Assembly: GCA_946537515.1 (NCBI GenBank)
Contig: CAMNFV010000006.1
Location: forward strand, 1-34,493
From: an uncultured Ruminococcus sp.
GTDB lineage: Bacteria > Bacillota > Clostridia > Oscillospirales > Ruminococcaceae
Reading direction: 5' to 3'
Length of the DNA: 34,493 nt
In this document: positions 26,692 through 34,493 of the stretch, piece by piece
Layout of the letters: the number at the start of each line of letters is the position of its first letter
Position numbering within the stretch: position 1 is the first letter of the stretch
Made by a program: the position numbers and the translations under genes
Notes under the pieces: model-generated
Seen by the model: only the letters and a program-made list of their open reading frames with translations
Databases searched by the model: none
What the model was told of the DNA's origin: nothing

Positions 26692-29600
26692 ATGAAGAAA
26701 TACAGAATCCTATCCGCGCTGACAGCAATCGTGCTGCTTTGCCTGATGCCGTTTCCGCCGCTGCGCGCTCATGCAGAATCCGGCCGGATCGGCAATGACA
26801 TCACATGGGAACTCAAAGACGGCGTCCTGACGCTGACAGGCACAGGCGCGACCGATTCCTTCCAATCGCAGCAGAACTCCCCGCTCTATGCTGTCCGGCT
26901 GGATATCAGCGAAATCGTCATCGGTGAGGGCATCACCGAACTCGGCAGCAATGTCTTTACGACAGTATTTTTTAAGCTGAAATCGCTGACGCTTCCGGAT
27001 TCTCTGCGCCGGATCGGCAGCAATAACTTTACAGGCAATGCACTTGAAGAGATCAACCTGCCGCCCGCTCTGGAATACATCGGCGAACACGCTTTTGAAG
27101 CTTCCACCGGCATTACCGAGCTGGTCATTCCGGATTCCGTGCAGGAGATCGGAGATTACGCCTTCAACGCTGCACACAGCGTGACATCGCTGACGCTTCC
27201 CAATCACAATCTCAAGCTCGGACGCGGTACTTTTCAGGGCTTTACGGCGCTTGAGACCGTACAGCTGCCGGATACGCTCACCGAGATTCCGGATAACCTG
27301 TTCAGCGCCTGTCCCGAAATGCTGGAGATTCAGATTCCGTCAAGCTGCACGCGCATCGGCATGAATGCATTTCACATGACCGGTCTCTGCGAAATCGACA
27401 TTCCGGGGAGCGTTCGGGAAATCGGCGCTGATGCATTTTCCGATTGCATCAGCATCCGGTCAATCACGCTGCATGAGGGCACCGAGATTCTCGGCGACGG
27501 CTGCTTTGCTGATTGCTGCGCAGCAGAGATCCATGTGCCGGAATCGGTGAAATATATCGGCAAGGATTGCTTCTCGGACACGAATGTCGAAACGCTGACG
27601 CTCCCGACACATAAGGATTTGCAGGTCGCGGAGGGCGCGTTGCCGGAGAACTGGCTGAAATCGCAGGAGGGCTTTCTTGTCCTCGGTGACGGCATCCTCT
27701 ATCAGTACCGCGAGCACGCGGAGACAGAAGCTGCGACAGAAACAGCGCCGGAACCGAAACCGGCAGTATCGCTGCCGAAGCCTGCCGCAAATGAATATTC
27801 CGGCAAAATCGGCGACAATATCACATGGGAATATACGGACGGCACCCTGACGCTGACAGGCACCGGCGCGACCTATTCCTATCAGGACCACCATAAGTCC
27901 CCGATCCGATACCACTTCAAAAAGCTCATCATCAGCGAGGGCATCACCGCGCTCGGCGACAATATTTTTCAGCCGTCAGGCATGGAAACAGAAGAGCTCG
28001 TATTTCCGGATTCGCTGAAACGGATCGGCGATAATACCTTTAAAAACAATTATTTCAGCCGGATCACGCTGCCGCCGCATCTGGAATCTATCGGCGACGG
28101 TGCGTTTGCAAACTCTTATAACATCACGGAAATGGTCTTTCCGGATTCGGTCAGAGAGATCGGCGCGAACGCTTTTTCCGGCTGCGGCAATCTGAAACAT
28201 ATCACCCTGCCGGAGCAGAATATCGAATTCGGAAAGGCAGCATTCCAGGGATGCAACAGATTACAGTCCGCGGAGCTGCCGGATGCCGTGACACAGATTC
28301 CGAATCAGATGTTTATGAATTGCAGATCGCTGCGCAGCGTCCATATTCCGGAAAACTGCGTCAGCATCGGCATGCAGGCCTTTTCCCAGACCATTCTCGA
28401 AGAAATCGACATTCCCGCGAATACAAAGGATGTCAGCGGCTATGCGTTTCAGAATTGCAGATATCTCAAAACAATCAACATACAGGAAGGCGTTGAATCG
28501 CTCGGCGAATGCTGCTTTGACGGCTGCTCCGCGCCGGAAATTCACCTGCCGGATTCGCTGAAATACATCGGCAAAGATTGCTTCTCTGACAGATTCGTCA
28601 GAACGCTGACGCTCCCCGACAATCAGGAGCTGCTCGCAGAAGAGAATTCGCTGCCGGAAAACTGGCTGAAAACACAGACCGGATTTCTCATTGTCGGCAG
28701 CATCCTCTATCAGTACCGCGAAGAAGCGGAGCCGGTTGAATTTTCCGATCCGGATATATATGTTCTGGAGGGCAGACTCGGTGACGATATCACCTGGAAA
28801 TATGACGATAACACCATTTTCATCTCCGGCACCGGCGCAACCTATCCGGAACGCACCGGTATGATTACCCAGCCCCTGTTTGTCGTCGATAAAATCGTCA
28901 TCGGGGAAGGCATCACAGAAATCGGTGACGGCGCTCTGTATAACCCGCAATGGAAGATCCGGGAGATTGAACTGCCGGATTCGCTGAAACGGGTCGGTAA
29001 GAATTTCATCTACAGTTACAATCTGAAATCACTCAACCTTCCGCCGCACCTGGAATCTATCGGGGAAGGCGCGTTCAGCAATCTCGGTCAGATCACAGAA
29101 CTGACTATTCCGGATTCTGTCACAGAAATTGGAAGCGGTGCATTTCTGGATTGTTACTATTTGAGAGAAGTACATCTGCCGGATTCGCTCACCGAGATTC
29201 CGGAGTACATGTTTGTACGCTGCAACGCCCTGCGCGAAATCAATATTCCGGCAAGCTGCACGCGCATCGGTGACAATGCATTTACCGGCGCGGCTTTTAC
29301 GGCGATCGACATTCCGGGCAGCGTAAAGGAAATCGGTGCAAGTGCATTTGAAGGCTGCTGGGATCTCTCCGATATCACGCTGCATGAGGGGCTTGAAAAG
29401 CTCGGAGACCGCTGCTTCTATAACTGCCCTGCCAAAGATGTCAGCATTCCGGAATCCGTGAAGGAGATCGGCGCAGACTGCTTCTATCAGGAAGAACGGC
29501 TAAGCACCCAATCGGATATATTATACGGCACAGAGGCGAGCAATGACATCGCAGAGGACACGGAAAGCAGCACAGAACCGACAACCTATACGGAAGCTGT

Positions 29601-31854
29601 CATCCCGTCCCCTGCGCTGCCGGAGCCTGCCGCAGAGGTACAGTCCGGCAAGCTCGGCGACAATATCACATGGGAGATCAAAGACGACACCCTGACGCTG
29701 ACCGGCACCGGCGCGACCTATTCCTATGATGACTACCGCGATACGCCCTTTTACGGACTCAAAACGCCGGAGCGAATCATCATCGGCGAAGGCATCACCG
29801 GGATCGGAGATAATGCGCTCTGTGCGTTTGACAGAAGCACCCTTGTCGATTTTGTGAAACAAGGAGCGAACAAAGAAATTGTTTTTCCGGATTCGCTGCT
29901 GCGGATCGGCGAAATGAATTTTGAAGGGTTTGAGGGAGATCAACTTATTTTGCCGCCCGCTCTGGAATATATCGGGGAAGATGCATTCAGCTCTATGCTG
30001 CATGTTACGGAGCTTGTCATTCCGGAATCCGTCAAAGAAATCGGAGCATGCGCTTTTTCTTCGTCCCCCCTGCTGCAAAAAGTCAAGCTGCCTGATACAG
30101 ATATCCGGCTCCGGGAACAGGTTTTTGCAGGCTGCTGGGCGCTGAGTGAAATCCATCTTCCGGACAGAATGACAGAGATCCCGTCTTCGCTGCTGAACGG
30201 CTGTCTCAATCTGAGAGAAGTCCGTATCCCGCCGCAGGTCACATGCATCGGCTATAGTGCATTCAGTTATTGCGGCCTGAAGAAAATCGAACTGCCGGAA
30301 TCTGTGAAAGAAATCAAGGACGGTGCCTTTGAAAACTGTGCGCATCTGTCCGAGGTCACGCTGAACGACGGACTTGAAACAATCGGCAAGGATGCATTTC
30401 GCGGTTGTCCGATCGTAGAACTTCAGATTCCGGAATCCGTCACGACGCTCGAAGAATTCTTCTGCTCCTCGGCCGCGCCGAATATCCCGGATCAGATTCA
30501 GACGCTGAAGCTTCCGACGCACAAAGATTTACAGCTTGCTGAAAATGCGCTTCCTCAGACATGGGTTGAGGCGCAGAAGGGATTCCTGGTGCTCGGCGAC
30601 GGGCTCCTCTACCATTACACAGCGGACGGCGACTCTGATACGCTGATCGTTCCGGATGGCGTCAAGGTCATTTATCCTGCCGCATTTGACGGCCTGCATA
30701 TCAAGACGCTCATCCTGCCGGATACGGTTCAGGAGATCCGCTCGAAAGCGTTCGTTGACTGCGAAATCGACACGATCATATTCAAGGGACAGGTCGATTT
30801 CATTGCAGCGGATATGCTGTCAAATTCCAAGGTACAGAAAATACAATCCAAATATTATACCAACGGACAGGTATTCGCAATGGATTCCGGTATTCCGTTT
30901 GTCCCATCGGAAGCAGATCAGCCCGGCACACCGAAAACACCGGATCCGGAAACCGAACTGCTGCCATTCGGCAATAACGGCGGCGTTTTCGGCGAAACCT
31001 ATCAGATGAATGATGAAACCAGAAAGGTTCTGCTGAATTATACGCTGAAGAGCCATATTGAATCGGTAAAAGAAGACCTTGCAAAGCCCTGGGGCGGCTC
31101 TTGCTTCGGGCTCTCCACCGTCACGATGCTGGTGCAATCCGGGATGCTTCCGCTTTCCGCACTCGATCCCGATGCAAAAACGCTGCATGACGTAAAGCCC
31201 GGAACACAGGCCGTTGATATCATCAATTACTATCAAATGACAAATACATATTTGCAGTATCTTTATCATATAAACTATCCGAATGAACGCACACAATTCC
31301 AGAAGCTCTGCCATATTATCCGCTGCGCAAATGAATATAATAACGACGGTACACCGTTTGTCATCACGATTCAAACAAAAGGCGGCGGCGGACATGCTGT
31401 TGTCGGATACGGAATCGAATCCGGCAGCTGGGAATGGAACGATCAGGTCTACAGCCGCCGCATCCGTATCTGGGATTCCAATTATGAGGGGCTGGACGAC
31501 CGCTGCTGTATCTATTTCGACCCGGACTCGCTGCATTTTACACTCCCTGCCTACGGCATTGTCTACAACATGAACAAAACAGCTGATACCGGCTGTATCA
31601 ACATGGTTCACAACAATCCTGCGGACTTCTGCGCATATCCGATTCCTTCGCAGCTGATCAAAGGCGACCTCAACCGCGATCAGCAGACAACAATCGCCGA
31701 TGCTGTTCTCTTTGCAAGATACCTTGCGGAAGACAGCGAACTCCCGGCAGATGTTTACAGGAATGTATTCCTTGCAGATTACAATGCAGATGATATCTTT
31801 GACTATACCGACCTGATGAAGCTCTTATCTGCAATTACAACAAAAGCCGCCTGA
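26692..31854 (+). CDS. Secreted 1720-aa protein: four BspA-like LRR modules, papain/C39-like cysteine peptidase domain, C-terminal type I dockerin
   Basis: Signal peptide; repeated (K/R)(I/L)G(D/N)(N/D)ITW....(L/I)...GTGAT modules followed by LRR_5 repeats (IPDSVxEIGxxAF); GGSCFGLSTVTML ... GGGGHAVVGYG ... IWDSNYEG; dockerin KGDLNRDQQTTIADAVLFARYLAED...FLADYNADDIFDYTDLMKLLSAI. Confidence 0.9.
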   Translation: MKKYRILSALTAIVLLCLMPFPPLRAHAESGRIGNDITWELKDGVLTLTGTGATDSFQSQQNSPLYAVRLDISEIVIGEGITELGSNVFTTVFFKLKSLTLPDSLRRIGSNNFTGNALEEINLPPALEYIGEHAFEASTGITELVIPDSVQEIGDYAFNAAHSVTSLTLPNHNLKLGRGTFQGFTALETVQLPDTLTEIPDNLFSACPEMLEIQIPSSCTRIGMNAFHMTGLCEIDIPGSVREIGADAFSDCISIRSITLHEGTEILGDGCFADCCAAEIHVPESVKYIGKDCFSDTNVETLTLPTHKDLQVAEGALPENWLKSQEGFLVLGDGILYQYREHAETEAATETAPEPKPAVSLPKPAANEYSGKIGDNITWEYTDGTLTLTGTGATYSYQDHHKSPIRYHFKKLIISEGITALGDNIFQPSGMETEELVFPDSLKRIGDNTFKNNYFSRITLPPHLESIGDGAFANSYNITEMVFPDSVREIGANAFSGCGNLKHITLPEQNIEFGKAAFQGCNRLQSAELPDAVTQIPNQMFMNCRSLRSVHIPENCVSIGMQAFSQTILEEIDIPANTKDVSGYAFQNCRYLKTINIQEGVESLGECCFDGCSAPEIHLPDSLKYIGKDCFSDRFVRTLTLPDNQELLAEENSLPENWLKTQTGFLIVGSILYQYREEAEPVEFSDPDIYVLEGRLGDDITWKYDDNTIFISGTGATYPERTGMITQPLFVVDKIVIGEGITEIGDGALYNPQWKIREIELPDSLKRVGKNFIYSYNLKSLNLPPHLESIGEGAFSNLGQITELTIPDSVTEIGSGAFLDCYYLREVHLPDSLTEIPEYMFVRCNALREINIPASCTRIGDNAFTGAAFTAIDIPGSVKEIGASAFEGCWDLSDITLHEGLEKLGDRCFYNCPAKDVSIPESVKEIGADCFYQEERLSTQSDILYGTEASNDIAEDTESSTEPTTYTEAVIPSPALPEPAAEVQSGKLGDNITWEIKDDTLTLTGTGATYSYDDYRDTPFYGLKTPERIIIGEGITGIGDNALCAFDRSTLVDFVKQGANKEIVFPDSLLRIGEMNFEGFEGDQLILPPALEYIGEDAFSSMLHVTELVIPESVKEIGACAFSSSPLLQKVKLPDTDIRLREQVFAGCWALSEIHLPDRMTEIPSSLLNGCLNLREVRIPPQVTCIGYSAFSYCGLKKIELPESVKEIKDGAFENCAHLSEVTLNDGLETIGKDAFRGCPIVELQIPESVTTLEEFFCSSAAPNIPDQIQTLKLPTHKDLQLAENALPQTWVEAQKGFLVLGDGLLYHYTADGDSDTLIVPDGVKVIYPAAFDGLHIKTLILPDTVQEIRSKAFVDCEIDTIIFKGQVDFIAADMLSNSKVQKIQSKYYTNGQVFAMDSGIPFVPSEADQPGTPKTPDPETELLPFGNNGGVFGETYQMNDETRKVLLNYTLKSHIESVKEDLAKPWGGSCFGLSTVTMLVQSGMLPLSALDPDAKTLHDVKPGTQAVDIINYYQMTNTYLQYLYHINYPNERTQFQKLCHIIRCANEYNNDGTPFVITIQTKGGGGHAVVGYGIESGSWEWNDQVYSRRIRIWDSNYEGLDDRCCIYFDPDSLHFTLPAYGIVYNMNKTADTGCINMVHNNPADFCAYPIPSQLIKGDLNRDQQTTIADAVLFARYLAEDSELPADVYRNVFLADYNADDIFDYTDLMKLLSAITTKAA
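26785..30600 (+). repeat. Four tandem intragenic modules of the LRR protein
   Basis: Module starts at 26785 (RIGNDITWELKDGVLTLTGTGAT), 27805 (KIGDNITWEYTDGTLTLTGTGAT), 28774 (RLGDDITWKYDDNTIFISGTGAT), 29650 (KLGDNITWEIKDDTLTLTGTGAT). Confidence 0.88.
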
Positions 31855-31870
31855 CGGCAACATACAGCAC

Positions 31871-31917
31871 AGCCGCTGAAATCTCGCTTAGAGGCAGATT
31901 TCAGCGGCTTGTCTTTT
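31871..31917 (+). terminator. Intrinsic terminator after the LRR-dockerin gene
   Basis: AGCCGCTGAAATC (31871-31883) / GATTTCAGCGGCT (31897-31909) followed by TGTCTTTTT. Confidence 0.88.
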
Positions 31918-32075
31918 TGATTGATACAGATTCATCCGCCGCGGCAGGAGACTGCCTGCTCTTGTACACAAGATTTGCCATGCTGACAACTGAACGCGTT
32001 TTCATCAGATTGCATAAAACCCTTCTATCACTCTTGTTCATCTGAACAAAAGTGAAATGAATTATTGAAAACTAC

Positions 32076-32104
32076 TTGACAACATTTTAAACAAGATGTA
32101 TAAT
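32076..32104 (+). promoter_or_regulatory. Consensus promoter (TTGACA-17-TATAAT) of the second dockerin gene
   Basis: TTGACA ACATTTTAAACAAGATG TATAAT, giving a ~145-nt 5' UTR. Confidence 0.88.
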
Positions 32105-32255
32105 AGCAACATAAATTACATTTAGTTTTCACGAATTTTGTTTATATTATCGTGATTACACAGTACAAGACGCAATTCGACATAACAGGTTCAGACGTGA
32201 CAGTACCCAACCCGGACAGCCGCGGCTGTGAATTCTGCAAAGGGAGCAAAAAACT

Positions 32256-33560
32256 ATGAAGAATGTATCTGCGAAGCTTACCTCCGCTTTTCTGGCGGGC
32301 GCGACCGGATTGATTTCTTTCTCCGGTTTCTCTGCACCGATCTGTGCAAGCGCTGCCGATGCCTATGAATACGCGATCTTCCCGCTGCGCACAATGTGCG
32401 TTACGCAGCTTGCCTTTGAAGGCTCACATAACAATTCCTATCATATGGATTGCAGCGGAAAATATGAAGAGTATGCAGCAGCGCCGTTCACCGGCCGGGT
32501 TGTGTATACAACAGAAAATTACGGTCTGGTACTGTTTCAGAGCTGTGAGCCTGTTCATTATGCGGACGGCACGCTGGATTACATGACAGTCATCTTCATG
32601 CATTGCGCCAATACGGATGAGCTCGCAGAATACCGCGCAGCTGAGACTGTCGTTCCGCAGGGAACCGATCTGATCCGCTGCGGCGGCATCGGCAGGGACG
32701 GCGAAGAGGAATACGTCAGGCATTTTGATATCGGCATCTACAAAGGACAAATCGCTTCCCCGTTTGATCCGCCGGAAGCAGGCGGCGTTTACAGCCGGCT
32801 CGGTAATATCTATCCGTTTGAGGGATTCTTCGTTGATCCCGACCGGACGGTCAATATCGTAAACTGGGGCACACTCGTCAACGGCCATACGCTCGCAAAG
32901 GGCGATTATTCCGACTGGAAGAGCTGCTGGGTTTCGCTCAAGGATGCGGATACTGTGCAGGCACAGCCGGCAAAGACATATGAACAGCCCGCAGTCTCCA
33001 CTACACCGGCTGCATCCTCGGAAACGGTAAAATCCGAAGCACCGCCGGAGAAGCGGATGCCGGAAAAGCCGCTGGTTTCCGTCAGCAGCGCAGATGAGGT
33101 CGTGATCTCCTATCAGGACTGCGAAAACGCGACATACTACAATGTCCGTGTATACGACAGCAGCAGCCGTCAGGTTGCATACTGCGTCGGCGTCTGCGAG
33201 GATGCAAATCCGTTCAACGAATGCAGAGTCTTTACGGATACCAGCCTCTCGCATGTCTTTGCACCCGGCTCCTATTACGTTCGTGTGACGGCGGTCAACA
33301 AGGCAGACGGTACCGCGGTTGCATCCGATGCGGTTTCATTTGAAGTCGCACTTCCGGAATATGCAGGCAGCGGCGATCTCGACGGCAATACCTATGTCAA
33401 TGCCGCAGATGTCCGGCTGATGACACGCTGCATCGGCGGAAATGCCGACCTGAAGCAATCCGGCATGATCGCTGCCGACATGAATTTTGACGGCATTGTG
33501 AATGCAGCGGATCTCTCGATCCTGAAGCGCAATGTCCTTTCGCAAAATCAGGCTGCTTAA
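32256..33560 (+). CDS. Secreted dockerin protein with M23-like N-terminal domain and Fn3-like middle
   Basis: Signal peptide; HNNSYHMDCSGKYEEYAAAPFTGRVVYTTENYGLVLFQSC...MTVIFMHC...VVPQGTDLIRCGGIGRDGEEEYVRHFDIGIY resembles M23 LytM layout; C-terminal GDLDGNTYVNAADVRLMTRCIGG...AADMNFDGIVNAADLSILKRNVL dockerin. Confidence 0.8.
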   Translation: MKNVSAKLTSAFLAGATGLISFSGFSAPICASAADAYEYAIFPLRTMCVTQLAFEGSHNNSYHMDCSGKYEEYAAAPFTGRVVYTTENYGLVLFQSCEPVHYADGTLDYMTVIFMHCANTDELAEYRAAETVVPQGTDLIRCGGIGRDGEEEYVRHFDIGIYKGQIASPFDPPEAGGVYSRLGNIYPFEGFFVDPDRTVNIVNWGTLVNGHTLAKGDYSDWKSCWVSLKDADTVQAQPAKTYEQPAVSTTPAASSETVKSEAPPEKRMPEKPLVSVSSADEVVISYQDCENATYYNVRVYDSSSRQVAYCVGVCEDANPFNECRVFTDTSLSHVFAPGSYYVRVTAVNKADGTAVASDAVSFEVALPEYAGSGDLDGNTYVNAADVRLMTRCIGGNADLKQSGMIAADMNFDGIVNAADLSILKRNVLSQNQAA

Positions 33561-33601
33561 GACGGCCGTACATCACCCCCATCCGATTTTTATACAGTAC
33601 G

Positions 33602-33639
33602 AAACAGCCGCTTTCCTATCTTCAGGGAAGCGGCTGTTT
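33602..33639. terminator. Bidirectional terminator between convergent genes
   Basis: AAACAGCCGCTTTCC (33602-33616) / GGGAAGCGGCTGTTT (33625-33639), T-rich on both sides. Confidence 0.85.
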
Positions 33640-33641
33640 GT

Positions 33642-34253
33642 TTATTTGATTCTCCGGATATAGAAATCGCAGCAACTGCCGTCCTTTCCGAGTGTATTCT
33701 TTCGCACAAAGCGCAGCCCCGGCAGGTCGCCGTAGGTGCGCTCATCGTTGTCGCAAAAGATTTTTGTCAGCTCCGGGCAGCCGAGCAGCGTGAAGTATTT
33801 GTGATAGGGACACGCGAGGATATCCATGCGGTACTCCCCTTTTTTCTTCGGATAAAACCGGTTTTCAAAGCCGCAGGATTTGCCGAATATTTTCTTCGTC
33901 ATCGGATCCCATGCCTTGACAAATAAATCCGGCATAAACGGCAGTTTCATCAGTTTTGCAAGCTTTTTGCCGATTGCCGCAGTTTGAGCCACGGCGGCAT
34001 TTTCGATCACCGCATATGCCTGTTCGGCGGGCATGTGCGCTTTCGCGGTCAGATAGATCGCGGCAGCAGGAAAGATTGAGCGGTCTGTATGCATATGTTC
34101 ACCTTCAGGGATATCTGCATATTGCTGCAAAATCTGATCGAGTTTTTTCGCCGCGAGACGCCAGATGCGGTCACTCTGATCCGCAGGGAGCTGACGATCC
34201 AGTTCTGCTTTGATTCCGGCTTTCTTTTGCATGATCTGACCGGCTGTTTTCAC
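33642..34253 (-). CDS. L-2-amino-thiazoline-4-carboxylate (ATC) hydrolase-like family protein, GTG start
   Basis: ACPYHKYFTLLGCPELTKIFCDNDERTYGDLPGLRFVRKNTLGKDGSCCDFYI is the remembered C-terminal pattern of this family; SD AGGAGA before GTG at 34253. Confidence 0.68.
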   Translation of the reverse strand: MKTAGQIMQKKAGIKAELDRQLPADQSDRIWRLAAKKLDQILQQYADIPEGEHMHTDRSIFPAAAIYLTAKAHMPAEQAYAVIENAAVAQTAAIGKKLAKLMKLPFMPDLFVKAWDPMTKKIFGKSCGFENRFYPKKKGEYRMDILACPYHKYFTLLGCPELTKIFCDNDERTYGDLPGLRFVRKNTLGKDGSCCDFYIRRIK

Positions 34254-34315
34254 CGTTGATTCTCCTCTCTCAACTAACCCATTTTCGCAAGTTAGAATAC
34301 ATAAACTGCGCTTGT

Positions 34316-34344
34316 ATTATAACACATTCCTACGCAAAAAGCAA
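34316..34344 (-). promoter_or_regulatory. Promoter for the ATC-hydrolase-like gene (TTGCTT-17-TATAAT)
   Basis: Minus strand TTGCTT TTTGCGTAGGAATGTGT TATAAT. Confidence 0.7.
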
Positions 34345-34493
34345 GATAAGCGTGTTCCAAAACATGCAAAAAATGTGCTGCCGGCGGACTTTAGATCAAT
34401 GCAGGCGGGCGCTGCCCGCTTATAACATATTATGCAATAAAAAGCAAGACGTGATGATAGGGAGAAAGGTGCAGGGAAAAACAGGCGTAAGGA

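Noticed and set aside
26785-30600. Direct repeats considered as CRISPR or mobile element
   Set aside because: Repeats are in-frame protein modules about 0.9-1.2 kb apart within one ORF. No CRISPR array, transposase, tRNA or rRNA was recognised anywhere in the window.
34274-34295. CTAAC-N12-GTTAG dyad near the ATC-hydrolase-like gene, compared with the FtsX operator (shared GCGAAA)
   Set aside because: Only 5-bp arms and about 8 of 17 matches to the other site; too weak to claim a shared operator.

Overview
This looks like a chromosomal window from an anaerobic, cellulosome-type Ruminococcus/Oscillospiraceae relative. That placement is inferred from dockerins, BspA-like LRRs, ferredoxin-dependent oxidoreductase genes and Thr-rich linkers; no search was run. 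Left half, mostly minus strand: the end of a 2-oxoacid:ferredoxin oxidoreductase operon; a five-gene sulfur operon (SAM methyltransferase, cystathionine lyase/synthase, S-adenosylhomocysteinase, cysteine synthase/CBS, LysR) that reads as an SAH-to-cysteine route; a sulfonate/taurine/nitrate-type ABC importer; an FtsX/MacB-type ABC exporter. Middle: GH25 muramidase, NUDIX, DUF4250, C39-like lipoprotein, a P-loop NTPase, an M18 aminopeptidase fused in frame to CoaE, a GNAT protein and glmU. Right half, mostly plus strand: a gpx-TSCPD-ohrR-lysR operon with a palindromic operator, an SGNH hydrolase, a 1720-aa four-module LRR/Cys-peptidase/dockerin protein, an M23-like dockerin protein, and a minus-strand ATC-hydrolase-like gene at the edge. 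The strongest unannotated signal is an apparent transcription attenuator in front of the sulfur operon. It consists of a consensus promoter, a 36-codon leader ORF (MKTMCCMMCCRSRKLNMQPAHTHAMQRRCCHIIHEL, 12 of 36 residues Cys or Met, three Cys-Cys pairs), an intrinsic terminator, then the first structural gene. The neighbouring importer also has a short leader ORF, a Cys-Cys-rich segment in its binding protein, and a promoter-spacer motif shared with the ATC-hydrolase promoter. Together these suggest a locally coordinated cysteine/sulfur regulon.
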